Of a stretch of 64,000 bases of DNA, positions 1 to 12,509 are shown one piece after another (within the stretch, counting starts at the first letter, position 1; the number at the start of each line of letters is the position of its first letter). The notes below the pieces were generated by a model. It was not told the DNA's origin and searched no databases. It saw only the letters and a list, made by a program, of their open reading frames with translations. Origin of the DNA: Strongylocentrotus purpuratus (Eukaryota > Echinodermata > Echinoidea > Camarodonta > Strongylocentrotidae); NCBI RefSeq assembly GCF_000002235.5, contig NW_022145609.1, positions 34,294,630-34,358,629 of the forward strand. Direction: 5' to 3'. A program made the position numbers and the translations under genes.

Positions 1-362
1 TTTTTTTTTTTTTTTTTAAATCAGAAATACATTTTAGCAGTGCTTTTCATTTTTTTTTTCTTTCAAAAAAAAAAAATAAATAAAAAAAAAAAAAAAATAG
101 GAGGCGGCCCCCAAAGAAGAAGCAGGCGGGGGCGCCTTTTTTTTCTTTCAAAAAAAAAAAAAAAAATGTTTAAAAAATTTCAAAAAAAAAAAAATAGGGG
201 GCGGCCCCCAAAAAGGAAGCGGGCGGGGACGCTAAACATGTATATTTTTTTTAATGGCCTGAATGGCAAATAAAGTTCTTGGTGGTTTTAATTTAGACAG
301 TCTCTTTATATCTATTTACACCCCCCGCCCCCCTCTAGAATCCCGCGGATTTCCGCGGGTCC
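1..362. repeat. Interspersed repeat 'R1', copy 1, with poly-T/poly-A tracts and a GC-rich end palindrome
   Basis: This block shares long stretches with 14242-14580 (same strand) and 24518-24960 (opposite strand). Shared landmarks are a poly-T run followed by AAATCAGAAATA, ATTTTAGCAGTG, a GGCGGCCCC-type GC block, GCGGGCGGGGACGCTAAACA, and GGCAAATAAAGTTCTTGGTGG. It ends in the palindrome CCCGCGGATTTCCGCGGG. It is cut by the window start. I do not recognise the family. The small open frame inside it is not a gene. Confidence 0.75.
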
Positions 363-420
363 TGCTAGTCTCAATTATCATTTGTGATGTGTTTTTCTAA
401 ACTTGGTGGCGCTGTAAAGG

Positions 421-1300
421 TAGATAGATAGATAAATGGTTTATTCAAATCAAATCAAACATGTAAACAATAAATGTTCATTAATTCCATGCTTCGTAGC
501 TAAAAACTAAATTTCGCAATGGATTACAGAATTAATTATTACAAGGTAAAATTGCACTTACTAATAATAAACTACTATAGATAATAATGCAACTCTTGGC
601 ACCGGCGTCAAACCGCTGCGCCACCCCAGTCACCAGTGGGGCACGAAACAGTAAGATCATATACCCCCCGGATGAATAGCACGACGCAACGGATCAACAC
701 CCATGCATACAATATACAGCACAATTCACAGTGAAATAATGAATACAAAAGGACAGGTATGGCGGAGGAGAAAAAGAAAGGGGGAGGGAGTATAAGAAAA
801 TGATAACTTTTACATGATTAAAACATTACATACTTAACAAGAAATACATGCGTAATACTGTACATGGCAATTAACTGGTTTAGAACATTTCAACTCTGAA
901 AATAGTAGTGTTGCATGTGGAAAATTACAAAAATATAAATCTATGTTTAGCATTAATCGTTCAATTTTCTATGAAATCACATTTTTTGTGAATGAATAAA
1001 TACTATAGGTCATGCTTTAAATATGGTACATGTACATGTATTATAATGCTCGAGTGATTTATCCAGTTAATTAGTAAAGAGTAAAAAAAACATGATCCAG
1101 TTTAGCTAAGGTGAATTAAATCTATTTAAAAAGGCTGGGATGTAATAAACAAGATCCCAAAACATAACCATGTTGGCAGGCGCAGGCACGGTAGGTTATC
1201 TATTGAAGTGAGGGGATGAACAAAGAAAACAACAACAGACATCCTCCTCACTAACAATAGACCACTCCTCCGCGTCTACGCCCGAAGGTTTCATGCATTG
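421..1300 (-). mobile_element. Probable 3' end of a non-LTR retroelement, minus orientation
   Basis: Read on the minus strand, the block ends in an AATAAACC polyadenylation-like signal followed by a short (ATCT)n tail, seen on the plus strand as GTAGATAGATAGATAAATGG. This is a usual 3' end for CR1/L2/RTE-like LINEs and their SINEs. The inner boundary is uncertain and no reverse transcriptase frame is visible, so the family call is weak. Confidence 0.35.
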
Positions 1301-2007
1301 GAAATAAGCAATAGTAATAATCCCAAACTATATGTTTTAAAAAACATTATTTTAATTTCAAAGTGAGTAATTAAAAACATGCAAATATCATTTAAAATCA
1401 GTCATACTAAAGTCTGTTTGCCCCTTCTATTAGAGTTTATACAAAGTTCAATTAAAGTTCAATAATTTTGTCATGAATGGAATAGGGCTGTTTTGGTACA
1501 ATAATCCCAAAATTATCCAACATATTTGGGGCAAGTTTATCCGCAGAAACAGTAATTTCACAACAAAGTTCAATGTTCACACGCTGGCTGGGCATACGCA
1601 CACACGTCTATCCATAGCATCAATTCCATGTACACACACAAACAGGAATTTTAGACCAATTTTAGTGAAAGTTGTGAGAGCTAAATAAATTGGCGTCAGT
1701 CAAATACAGCGCCACCTATACCATAAACACAAAATAATGGCTAAAACCCTTTCAATCCCTCGCACATTTCCCCCATAGTTCAAAACCATGCACTGTGGTG
1801 CGATGAAAGAACTCATATATTTCCATGAGTAGTCATTGAACCTGATAAGGATCAAGCATCGCAGGCGATGACCTGCGTTACGACCTCCAAGATTTCAGTA
1901 TCCTATTTGGATTTCCTCTGGAATTTGGTTCACACCCCCTGGCCAATTCGGCAGACGAAGCGCTTCTCCCTCCAACACAATTAAGCGCTAAGTGGATTAC
2001 ATCTCAA
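1301..2007. other. Intergenic or upstream-intron DNA, nothing recognised
   Basis: Moderately AT-rich sequence with no splice-bounded open frame, no inverted termini and no tandem repeat that I can see. Confidence 0.5.
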
Positions 2008-2342
2008 TAGGCCTGTTTTCATCAGCTCAAGATTGACAAATAGTCCGCTTTTTCTGATTTGGGAAATAATCCTGAAATTGTGTCTTTATCAGCTCGAGAT
2101 TTGACCTTGAAACTTGATACTCGAGCTCGAGATATTTTGCTCGGCGTTCGCGCATAGTGCGAGTCTTTGGGCTGGTGAAGACTTACCGGACAAATAGTGG
2201 GATATTTTGCCAAATAGCGGGATATTTAGCCCAATATATCTTGGGATGATTATCTCGACCAAATATCCGGCTAATTGCAACTTCAGGCTGATGAAGACGC
2301 AAATTAACTAGATAATTTGCGATAGGGATAGTCCAAATAGAG

Positions 2343-3593
2343 CAGGCAAAAAATTAAGTTTTTCATTTCGGGGGCTCCATTTCAAATTTTTTGGAAATTT
2401 TCGGGGGCTACTTTTTCAACTTTCAGGGGCTCTTTTTTCCATTTTGGGGGCTCTTTTTTCTGGGGCTACTTTTTCATTAATTCATCAAAGGATAAGCCTA
2501 CAGTTTGTTGAGATTTGTTTAGTAGGCTAATGTTTCGGGCTTCCTGCTTCATAATTGCCTATTAAAAAAGAAACCCCTTTTTCTAGCTAACTAAGTTTTC
2601 ATGCATTGATTTGATGCAAGAACTGTAACATAATAGACCCTAGATTGTGATTATTTCTGGCCATGAATTCCGATAATCATTTTTCAAAGTAAAATTTTCC
2701 CAAGAAAATCAGACAGTCTTTTAAAAACGTAGACATTAGTAATACTTTTACGAATTCTAAGCTCAGGTTTCGTAAATCTATTCACGAAACTATATTGAAA
2801 AGTGTCAAATCTCTTTGACTCGAGCTCAGCTCAATTCAACTCACACACTGCTGCATAACTACAGCGTAACTCCAGGAAACTTCAACACCGGCGCCGCAGG
2901 CGTCGGACGCCTGCGCTGCCGGTGTTGGAGCTTCCTGGAGTTAACTGCAACTCAGCTCAACTCACACACACTACACAGTGGCAATGCACTGTATTGTATG
3001 CGTGTCAGTCATGGTGATTTTGTCTGATTTTCTTTACTTTGAAGAAATGATTATCAAAATTACGTAAACATGGCGAGAACATCACAAAATAGGCTTTAAT
3101 TTCATACCTCTATTCATGGAAAATTTATAATATTGCAGCAATCGTGAATTCGTGATGGAAATTGATTGCAGTTCAGCGATGTTTAGTGGTTCATGGTCTA
3201 GATTCAGCTTCTACCAAAACAAAATCGACCGCCAAAAACTCGAGCCCTACGCTCCGTCTCGATCTCGCAACTGCGAAAATGTACGTGTTTTGGCGTACTT
3301 GCGTGCGACATGGTAAGCCAGGTAAGGTATGGAATATGGTTCGAGTTTTTTTACAACCGATTTTTGTGTATACAATTTTATACGGAGATTCAGCGCGAGG
3401 ACCAAGAAATGCACGCAATGAATACACGAAGCTAGAAGAGAGCGCGCGACCGCTCGTAATCGTTACGGGGGCGATTTTAGATCATTTCACTTTTTGATGT
3501 CGCCCCCGATATCGGATTTTGAGCCTATTTCGGGGCTGTTTATGGTCTTTCCGGGGCGAATCCGCCCTCCGCCCCCGTGTATTTTTTTGGCTG
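2343..3593. mobile_element. Non-autonomous hAT transposon, 1251 bp, with perfect 8-bp target duplication
   Basis: The ends are CAGGCAAAAAAT and ATTTTTTTGGCTG, which fit the CAGNG/CAGCC-like termini of hAT elements. The 8-bp target AAATAGAG is repeated exactly at 2335-2342 and 3594-3601. Subterminal TTTCGGGGGCT and AGCCCCCGAAA-type blocks recur near both ends. It sits inside the TA-flanked MITE, so it is the younger of the two. A related truncated copy at 25516-26478 shares about 1 kb, and a 187-bp derivative is at 51088-51274. A short frame starting near 3279 (MYVFWRTCVRHG) is followed by GTAAG. It could be the remains of a transposase first exon, but I cannot show that. Confidence 0.9.
2867..2943. 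repeat. 77-bp GC-rich hairpin inserted in hAT copy 1
   Basis: The arms TAACTCCAGGAA and TTCCTGGAGTTA, plus the inner arms CACCGGC...GCAGGCGTC and GGACGCCTGC...GCCGGTG, form an almost continuous stem. The block is absent from the otherwise matching copy at 26038-26050, where the flanks join directly. It therefore looks like a separate small insertion. Confidence 0.8.
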
Positions 3594-3639
3594 AAATAGA
3601 GGGATATTTGACAATCTCGAGCTGATGAAAACAGGCCTA

Positions 3640-4074
3640 TTAAAGTTTGTTGTGAACTCTAAGCTCTGCTCTGTGAATGCTGAGCGATGTCAGTCATCAA
3701 CATGCATCCCGTTTTATTTTTCTCCTCTCGGTTAATCACTGCCTGCTCCATTTGACAGGCCTGGTTTACCTTTGGAAAAATGAAATTGAATAAATTAATA
3801 AGTGTTTTTTCAGTTCAGTCTTAATTTTTATTGTCAATTAAAGCAACATCCGTAAATTTATAAACAACAGAGTATCATCAATAGAAAAACACATTTTATT
3901 AAGCAATTGCACAAAACAAATGATGATAATGAGGGGTCAACAAAAAGAGCAACTAGCATATAAAATGACAAGCAATACCAATTCACTAGAACCAGGCCTG
4001 ACTCTTATTCCAGGCACTCTCTGGGTCTACTGTGTAAACATGCCGAAAGTTTAATTAAAACTTTATAGCCTTCC
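3640..4074. other. No gene seen
   Basis: AT-rich sequence between two transposon remnants, without recognisable features. Confidence 0.5.
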
Positions 4075-4078
4075 TTAA

Positions 4079-4550
4079 AGGTAATACAAAGTTTTGGTAT
4101 GGGGTCATGAATTTGGTTCAAATCAACATATTGGAAGCACATGCGACCCTACAATATTCAGTGATCGTTGTCGCGGTTGAAATCAAGTCTAAAGGGATGA
4201 AATTGTAAATAATGAACTCTTTATATTGTATAGCTCCCTCTCAAGGTAAAGATATTAATTTAGCTACAAAAAAATGTTTCTTGACTAAAGTTCACTAATT
4301 GGCTATTCCAGTTTGGAAATTATATATCACAACTACATATTCTGAGATTTTCATGGTCTCAGCTACCATTGTATTGCTGTAGCCGCTATTTGAAATTTTG
4401 ATATTCAATTTTTCTCCAAAGTAGAAGTGTTTTATGTTTTTAAATTTTCTAGTGCTTATAAAACATCCACAGGGGCATTCAAATAAATCAAAATTGTAAA
4501 GAATCACTATCCAGTCAATTTTCAAGATTTCCCAAATCTTTGTAATACCT
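4079..4550. mobile_element. TTAA-targeting MITE (AGGTAATACAAAG family), copy 1
   Basis: The left end AGGTAATACAAAGTTTTGG follows a TTAA at 4075-4078. The right end CCCAAATCTTTGTAATACCT is its imperfect inverse. The right TTAA has changed. The interior matches, in inverted orientation, the copies at 15630-16630 and 51642-52014. TTAA duplication and AGG- ends suggest a Kolobok- or piggyBac-type source. Confidence 0.82.
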
Positions 4551-7500
4551 ACATGTAGTCGTTTAGACTCATTTTTTTAGGCATACATGTAGGTCGTTTT
4601 AAGCAATGCATACATACTATAAGTGAGGTTGTGCCTATAATTCAATTGATTAAAAAGAAAATCATATTATAAATCCTATTTCTTGACTATCATTCCATAC
4701 TGCAGTCCAGTTCAAGTGGGCTCAACTTATCATTGCTCTTAATACTCATACAATGATTTACCAAAACAAGCAGACATGCATGTACCCCCCCCCCCTCACC
4801 CGCCATGTCCTCTTTTCATAGATGGTCCGAGAGAAAACTCGCCCTCAATGCCATTAGCTGATTACTTGTGGGAATAGATGCAAACTGTGCTTGTTCTAAA
4901 GGATGTGTAACTAGGGAACTGCACAATTAATTGTTTTTACTCTGGCCGGCCTGAACAGACGATGTGTAAGAAATGCTGATTAAACTACCGCTTTGACAAT
5001 TTCTTTTCTCGTCAAACAAATTCAACTTCAAGTTCAACTTCAACTCAAGTGTTAAGTATTTTCCTGACCAAACTAGTCTTTTAGGATTGCCATCAATTTT
5101 TTACAAGAAAGGCCTAAAAAGGACAACAAATATGTAGAAATATCTTTGAGTTTAGAATATTAACCAGAAGAAAGAATATCAGATTAAAAAAATAGTGAAC
5201 TTTTAAGCTCAATTTGCTGCTGATTTGATAAGCCAGCGCTTTGACAAATTTGTTTTAGTTTTTTGTGCTGGTTTTCAAAAATTCAACTTTCGACCGGAAT
5301 GCACATTGCACATATAATTCAAAGTGTGAGGCTTTAAGCCGAGCTAATTATGATATCACATTTATAAAGCGATACATGCATTATTTCCGGCTCTCCTATT
5401 AATTAGTGTTCAAGAGTACATATAGATGTCTATGTGTATGCGGGAAAATTTAACTTGGTTTTGAGAATCTTCTTTAAGGACTTCCCTTCCGTTGGAGTAA
5501 GTTTTATTTTCTGTAACCGAGAGAATAATACAGGAAATGAAGAGTAATTTGTGCATTGCTTTAGCTCTCAAGACTCTTTCTCTCTCTCTGTCTGTGCCTT
5601 ACTCAATCTACCTTTGTTGCCACTCAGCAGCAACGGATTAATTATCTTGTGCGTCAGATGTGTGTCAAACTGCCATCCTAGCTTTCTTTCAAGACTTAGA
5701 TTTACTTGTAGTTGTATGACAGTACAGGTGTATGTAGTCTTTTATACATATATAGTCAGCAAGAATTCATTGCCAGTTTTTTTTCTTCATACCAGGACTT
5801 TTTTTTGGAGATTTCTAGATCTTAGTTGCTCTCCGCTCCTATTTATTAATTAATTAATTATTTTTTAATTATTTAATTAATTTTTTATTACATTTATTTG
5901 TTTATCTATAGTATGTATTCATTAGTTTGTTTGTTAAAATGTTGTATTTCTTTATTTCTTTATCTTTCACTGGTATGTACAGTACTATATTAAAAGCCAA
6001 TGTTTGGGCCTACATATTTATCAATCATAGATCCATGTACAGTACAATTTACTAATTCAGTGTACTATGCTTGAATATACTCTTAAGCTTTGTGTACCAG
6101 CTAAATTTCTAACTTCCTAGTACTACTACTAGTAAATCAGTTTTGTGATATATATTTATTGCCTACACAAGGTTGAATAGGAATTAAGGTTTTGATGAGA
6201 AATTGTTACCGTATGCCCAAACTCTTGGCAATTATAAGTGGACATCAGTTGAATGTGTGAACGTTACTTTATGTTTTTATTCCTGGTTTTCCCCGTTTCT
6301 GTATGTGATTTCAACAGATTCAATATTTGTTATAAAATTAACATTGTATGGACATTTTATGGACATAAGACAATTACTTTGATACCAGTGACTTTTTCAA
6401 TTACTTTGAAAATGATTAATTACTTAAAGTTAATACTGCCAATTAATGATGTTTAGAGATTGTGTAGTCTTGTTTTTAAACTATAGGCACCATCTCCCTC
6501 GAATGGGTTTGTTTTGAGCTACAAGAATAAAGATTAATCAAATTCTTGTAAGTTTTTACGGGGGGATTGATATGCAGTTAATGGATAAATTGTGCTTCAG
6601 AAGCAAATAAATTCTGTTATTGAGAGATTTGTATACAAAGATTTTTTGTCTTTTAGACGCCAGGTAGAGCCTTGATCCAAGGCTAGACTTCTTGAGATAA
6701 GAAGTGTATCTCATCCTGTGAATGTTCTATCCCCTATGTGTATGGTAATCATACTCTTCCTGTGTGTTGTTGGTGGCAATACACAACTCTAAGGAGTGTT
6801 AATTACACGTGGATGCCGCACTTGGAAGACAACAAGACTTGCTCTCTACGTCTTTCTCTCCGTCCGTCCCTCCGTCTCTGCCCATGCTCATGTGTAGACC
6901 TCTCCACTGTTGTGTCTGAGGAGAAGACGCTATCGGCAGGGTATACTAGATATGTTCGGTGTATGTGAACTTGTGAATGTGTTGGATATCGCCACTGTGT
7001 CATAATGGACGACAGCAAATAGAAACATGCATGCAGGTAGGACTACATGTAGGAGATTAGGAGTACATGTAGCTTGTTTATTGTGATATAACTGGAATGA
7101 ACAAACAGAGATTATTTACAATTTGACTTAGACTATGTCTGGCAAAGAGGTGACCACTGACCACTCACAATATAATGTAGTTCATGGATTAACTCAGGAT
7201 TGTGAACACCTACAAGTATATACAGCAGTGTATCTTTTGGAGATGGAAAATTACCGGTAGCTTACTACAGGTACATGTACATGTAGTCGTGTACTATTTA
7301 CTTGTAAGGTTTCCTTTTCAATTGTTTCTTTTCTTAGACAGAGTGTATGAAGGTGTATATCCTATCTGTACATATCAAAGTAGGAACATGTACAATGTAC
7401 TTGTATGCCTTCTTGTGTGCTTCTGACTTCTATTCAAATCTGGTAACATAATGTAGGCCCATCGTGTACTTTTACACATATGTGGAGTTATCATTATATT

Positions 7501-7650
7501 CTTATGAATCTTATCATGTTTCGTTGTAATCATAATCATGTTTTACTGTAATTGGTATGTTTATTGTTATCATGTGAGATGAAGTTGTTGAAATAGTCTT
7601 AATTGCTGATTGATTGCTGTTTTGTAATGTGGATTAATGCCTTTATACCA
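4551..7650. other. Upstream non-coding DNA
   Basis: This stretch of about 3.1 kb has no convincing exon. It holds a C run near 4784-4797, an A/T-only TTAATTAA-rich patch at 5842-5893, a short TC-rich tract at 5576-5590, and scattered ACATGTACATGTA motifs (for example near 7268). Open frames here are short and carry no recognisable motif. Confidence 0.5.
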
Positions 7651-7654
7651 AAGG

Positions 7655-7735
7655 GCACTAGCGCATTGCCTTGGTGTCGAACCGAGTTCGACGGATTACG
7701 AGACCACTGCTCTACCAACTGAGTAAATTAGAAAA
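7655..7735 (-). pseudogene. tRNA-like sequence, probably a decayed tRNA-Thr(CGT) copy or a SINE head
   Basis: On the minus strand the sequence reads ACTCAGTTGGTAGAGCAGTG, an A-box-like D arm, then CTCGTAA as an anticodon loop (CGT). A B-box-like GGTTCGACACC lies at the right distance. The acceptor stem and variable loop do not fold properly, so it is not a working tRNA. It is either a dead tRNA copy or the 5' part of a tRNA-derived SINE. Confidence 0.5.
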
Positions 7736-7783
7736 GAAATATAATTATTATCATATTGCACAGTGCCAAGATACTTGTATAAA

Positions 7784-8126
7784 CAGTCAAACCTGCTGTA
7801 GTGACCACCTGTTTACAACAACCGCAATTTTTTGTTTCCCTTGAAAATGGTCATTGAAACATGTACAAAAGAAACCTGTACATAAAGACAGTTTTTGAGC
7901 GTCAAGTAACGCCTGGCTGTAATGCTCCCCAGGGAGTGGAGATTGTGCACACAGTGTGTGCGGGCAAGCACTGAATCCAATGACCGGGGTAATAGTTTAT
8001 TTGTAAAGCGCTTAGAGACATTTGTATTAAACGCTATATAAAAATTAAATATTATTATTATTATTATTATTATTAAAGACCACTTTTCTTGTCTCCATTG
8101 GGTGGTCTTTATAGACAGGTTTCACT
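7784..8126. mobile_element. CAGTCAAACCTG Tc1/pogo-like MITE, copy 1, with a retroelement tail nested inside
   Basis: It starts with CAGTCAAACCTGCTGTAGTG and ends with the near-inverse CAGGTTTCACTA beside a TATATA run. The interior, including TTTGTTTCCCTTGAAAATGG, matches the copy at 39732-41042. The TA-rich flanks fit a TA target duplication. Confidence 0.8.
7890..8073 (+). mobile_element. SINE or LINE 3' fragment with (ATT)n tail, 184 bp
   Basis: The sequence contains TGTAAAGCGCTTAGAGACA and CGCTATATAAAAATTAAA followed by an (ATT)n tail, a common 3' end of CR1/L2-like LINEs and dependent SINEs. A 7-bp target TAAAGAC is repeated at 7883-7889 and 8074-8080. It interrupts the CAGTCAAACCTG MITE and is therefore younger. 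Confidence 0.75.
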
Positions 8127-9768
8127 ATATATATGTGCTTCATCTTCTGACTAATGATGCATTCATAAGTATTGTTGGTTTTTCTGATCAACAAAATCCA
8201 CAGTCATTATGATGTCATTTCCTCTTCTGCATATACTTTCTGAGAACTTCAAACTTCAAACTTTCCACTTTGTCTGAAGGTCGTTGCTTTGGAAGGGATG
8301 AAACAAATACTGATTACCAATGTTGGTCCTGTAAATAATGCTATTCAGAATGATCTTATCAAGCACTCATATGCTATCCGATACCTTATCAATTGTAATA
8401 AAACATTGAAAAGTGTAATATGATTTATCTGTTCAGAGACAGAGGATGTGAACACCTTGTTAGAGTAGGACTTTATATCCTCTTGGCTCTAAACAATGGA
8501 TGGTGATGAAGTGGTATTTGATAAGCTACTGTTTCATGCAGTCACCTAAAACCACACCTATAATACTGTAATGGATTATTTTCATTTCCTATCACACCCA
8601 TTTCAAAAGGTTATTAGGTGTGGGATAAGTTTGGTTGATAACAGTTACATAAAGCGAGCTCGTACATGTATAAGAAGCCACTTCACGATTGCAGTCTGAG
8701 CATGAGCAGATTAAGGTCATGGCAGACCAAATTGTGAAATACATGGAGACAAAATACTGGTATCGTGCTCATGAAAGTTATGTAATCAGTTTTCGTTTAT
8801 GCACCGACAGTACATTTATCTGATACACATGCGGGTGGAAGTATTCTTCTCAAGAGGCAAACAAAAGGTATTCATAAAGCACCTCCATCACTTTGGCAGT
8901 GATTATTCTAAAATGCACATGTGGGACTTATCCATCGTGTAAAAGATCTGTGGAAATTTTGGGGTCATGCGTTCCGAAGCTTTTTACGAACTGGCTGAAA
9001 ATCATATTTTGTTGTTGTTGTTGTTTTATATATAGGCGTTTATTCTTTTTAATCAGCTGGCCTTGCTTCAAGTCTGAATGCTTTTGTTGTATCATCCCAG
9101 TGAATGCTGTCTCCCAGGTCCTTGCATGCATGAGAAATATATGACTATAGTCTGCCATATCAGACTCTATTATTGAGAGCCAGAAGGGTCTTAATTCTGT
9201 GTAAACTGATATGTTGCATCCATTTGGTTATCAGCAGATAATTTCTACTTTATTTATCACATTCAAATTGACTTGAGCTAAACCTAAATACCCGGTAGGC
9301 ATTTAATATAGAGGTTTGTTAGATATTATCTTGTTCATGTACAGGTTTCTATACATCTGATTTCTTTGTGGTCGATAGTGAGAAGGGATTGTGGTTATAT
9401 TATCTTTGAAAATCTGATAGAAACCGACAGGAACCAAACTACAATTGCTTACGTTTTGTGGTTTGACTGAACATATACATCGTATGTGACTTGATTTCTA
9501 AGCCTTTGGAGTCTGTACCAGATGCATGGGCTGGAATAGGCAGCATATTTGCTTTCATCCATGTTTATTGCATTGCTGTATGGATTTCAAAGCTGTGTTG
9601 ATTGCATTGCCATATATTTAAAACCAGGAATTAAAAGAAGACAAAAAACCATATAGAAGTATTAAATTCTTGAATTGCCAACTTATTGAGGAGGTAATTG
9701 ATACGTTGTTGTAATGCATATTCTTGTCATTATATACAAGAGCCTAGATCTTGGCTTACCATATTGTC
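8127..9768. other. Upstream non-coding DNA, nothing recognised
   Basis: AT-rich sequence with only short, motif-free open frames and a short (TTG)n run near 9010. Confidence 0.5.
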
Positions 9769-10049
9769 GCCTGGCTGGCAAAAGGGCGTTATCTCGAACT
9801 CCAGGTAAAAAATGAGGCATTAAGCAGAAGGGCGTTAGCACTAAATCGCCTCAAATTTTTATAAAACTGACTTATTTCCAACAAAAAATTGTGGCCGTGT
9901 TCTACTATAACATTTCTGTTAGCCTTTTAAGTTTAAAAACAATTTTGGGACAGAAAGCAGTTTAAATATAAAACAAATCTTTAAATGCGAATAATTCGAA
10001 AAGCAGTTTTGGAGCTGCTCTCACGCTAACGCCCTTCTGCCAGCCGGCC
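9769..10049. mobile_element. MITE, about 280 bp, with GCCTGGCTGGCAAAAGGGCG termini
   Basis: The left end GCCTGGCTGGCAAAAGGGCG is inverted at the right as CGCCCTTCTGCCAGCCGGC. A further copy of GCAGAAGGGCGTTAGC lies just inside the left end. I could not settle the target duplication, so the superfamily is open. Confidence 0.75.
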
Positions 10050-12509
10050 GATGATATACCCTGATTCAAAGTGATAGAGCCACCTTTCAACACTTTTGTA
10101 GTTCTGCGTACCGGTAATCTGATGTACAATCAGTAGCAAACCATGATTTCAGCAGTGAAATATCAGGCTCTCAAAGACAAATATTTCATAAGGCAATACA
10201 TGTATATTGTCTGAAAAATAAAAAAAGAGAGATAAAGAAAGCAATGAAATTAAAGATCAGTGTTGCTAACTTGGAGAAGAAAACCTAATAAGTTTGGCCG
10301 GAAAAGAGGTAATATATTGAATGCACAGAACCTGAGCAAATGTTCATTGATGAGAGAGAAAATGCTGACTGGCTTGTATGTAATTTGGGAGAGAGTGACA
10401 GACACACACATAATCACTAGCAAGAGATTCATGACGATGTATATTACTATGGTAAATAACACATCAATCACAAATGTCATATAAAATTGGGGTACCTTAG
10501 AAGTTTGAGATGTTCTACTTGCCATCTGTGATTTGTCAGAGAGAGCTTGCATTTGATTCATCTGACTACTAATATTGTGAAAAAGCCTCTTGCAAAATTA
10601 ATCCAATTAAACAGAGCGAAGATCCCTAGCCCCTCTTCAAATGAGAATCACTTAATTTAACCATGATTAATTAAGGCCTAGCATTCGTTGTAGAGATTAT
10701 ATGGATCTGCTTTATAGTTTATCAGGCTATGCTGTTTGCAAGGTGGACTGACCCCGAACAGGAAGTGCTTGCTGTATGTACATTAGATCTACGTGTCTCT
10801 GTGTATAAAAGTTACTACGGTATGTCCTATTTGCAGGCCAATTAAAATGAAAAGGTTAAATTCCACCAGCATTTGAAAGATAATACTATTGTAGAACTTC
10901 CCTCAAAACGAAAGGGCTTGAAAATTTATGTCTTTTTGTGGGAAAATAACGACCAGGAAGTGTTTGGGCTATGTAAATGGGTCTGTAAAAAGTCCTTGTC
11001 CTAAATGGCAATGATAGTTGCTAAGTGATGAAAGAATATCTTGCCGTCTTCTGGAAAAATGGACAGGTTATTTTTGCAGAAATGGTGTTGATGAAAGGAA
11101 AGCTCAACACAAAAGTGAAAAGGTTTTCTAGAGAGGCAGGATGTATTTTTGGCGATATGGTCTTGCAGGATTTCTTCTCTTTCATATTTCAAATGAAAAA
11201 AAAATCAATCAACTATCTTTCAACTGAGGTGCTTTTATACTCTTGTGATAATTATTTGTATTGGATAGCGTACATATCTGTCACAGTTTTTCCCCGGAGA
11301 TAGATTGTATCATAATACAGAATTTCTTCTTTTTTTATCCTAAAAGGAAAAAATAATTTACCTCTTTTCAGCTTTAATAATGAAGTAAAGATGTATTGTA
11401 CTTTATGATTCACATATTTCCTATTAACCCTTTGTGATGGCTCTCCACAGATCAATAATTACATCGTTAAGGGTTTTGTTATTTGCCTGTACTTATATTG
11501 ACAGGCCATGTCTATGTACTTTTAAATTGGATACTTGCACAGCTGACCGCAATCAATTAAGAAGACAATCGATTCAGGGGTACCTCATGATTGTCACAAG
11601 CATGATTCATCCTATTTTATTGAGTTACCGGTATTATAATACTGAATACTAATTGGCTTGCATATTGTATCCATGCTTGAATTGATAATCTTGTGTACCG
11701 GTAGTTAATTATGGTATGTTTTATGTTAATGTTTATATTTTTTCGCCATTGTAAATGTGATTATAAGCACAGCTGGTGTATGTTGATTTTTGTTGACCAA
11801 ACGCTATTGATCATTAAAAAAAATTATGCAGGAAAATGAGTAGGACTAGGAGGACTTTATTCCACATGGAAGTGTCATTGTCTAGCTTGTATAACTAAGT
11901 GGTGGTAGTAGCAGTAGCAGTAGCAGTAGTAGCAGTAGCAGTATTTTTAATGAATGCGCTACATATGTACATTGAAAGTAATGTCTATACCCTTATTTTC
12001 TTGGAATATGATACAACGTTTGTTCATACTAATACAACGTTTGTTCATACTTTGATCAGCTAGAAATTGTTCTTCGTACGTGTCTGACATTTCATGATTT
12101 TACCTGATGAGAATGTGGATAGCACTAACTATTTTGATTGCAGTCAAAGTACACTGTAACTGATCAAATTGCATATTATTCCTGCGTCATTGGATCAAGT
12201 TGCATTTCGGCGCTTATCCTGCATACTATCGATTTCTAGGGGTGCATTTCAGAAAGAAAATAAATGTATTTTACAGGTGTGCACTTGCTTATTCAGCTGC
12301 AATGATGTTTGCAATTAATATACTGTAATCAAGAGAACCCAGAGAAGCATTTTGTACATGTAACATCTTATACATGTATATGATTATTTGGTATTGATTT
12401 AGAAATTCGATCTTCCTTTATTCAGCTATGTAATTCTACATTTATATCTGTGTCCCTGCTAACATATACATTTATTTTCATGTCTCTCTTTTCTTCTTTT
12501 TTGCTACAG
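10050..12509. other. Upstream non-coding DNA
   Basis: No exon is supported. The stretch holds a (GTAGCA)n tract at about 11905-11942 and a short direct repeat of ATACAACGTTTGTTCATACT at 12011-12051. The rest is unremarkable AT-rich DNA. Confidence 0.5.

Larger units (their letters stand above)
2010..3637. mobile_element. TA-flanked MITE of the GGCCTGTCTTCATCAGCTC family, copy A, interrupted by a hAT element
   Basis: The left end GGCCTGTTTTCATCAGCTC is the inverse of the right end GAGCTGATGAAAACAGGCC, and both are flanked by TA (2008-2009 and 3638-3639). Internal sequence such as GGATATTTTGCCAAATAGCG matches the other two copies at 27668 and 61159. Without the inserted hAT element and its duplicated target, this copy would be about 370 bp. 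TA duplication suggests a Tc1/mariner-type source; no transposase is present. Confidence 0.88.

Noticed and set aside
3162-3497. 111-codon frame shared with 26252-26479
   Set aside because: It stays open in both copies, but so does the opposite strand; high identity of the two hAT copies explains it. A transposase origin is possible but unproven.
7655-7735. Functional tRNA gene
   Set aside because: The acceptor and T-arm stems do not pair well and the variable loop is shortened; kept only as a remnant.
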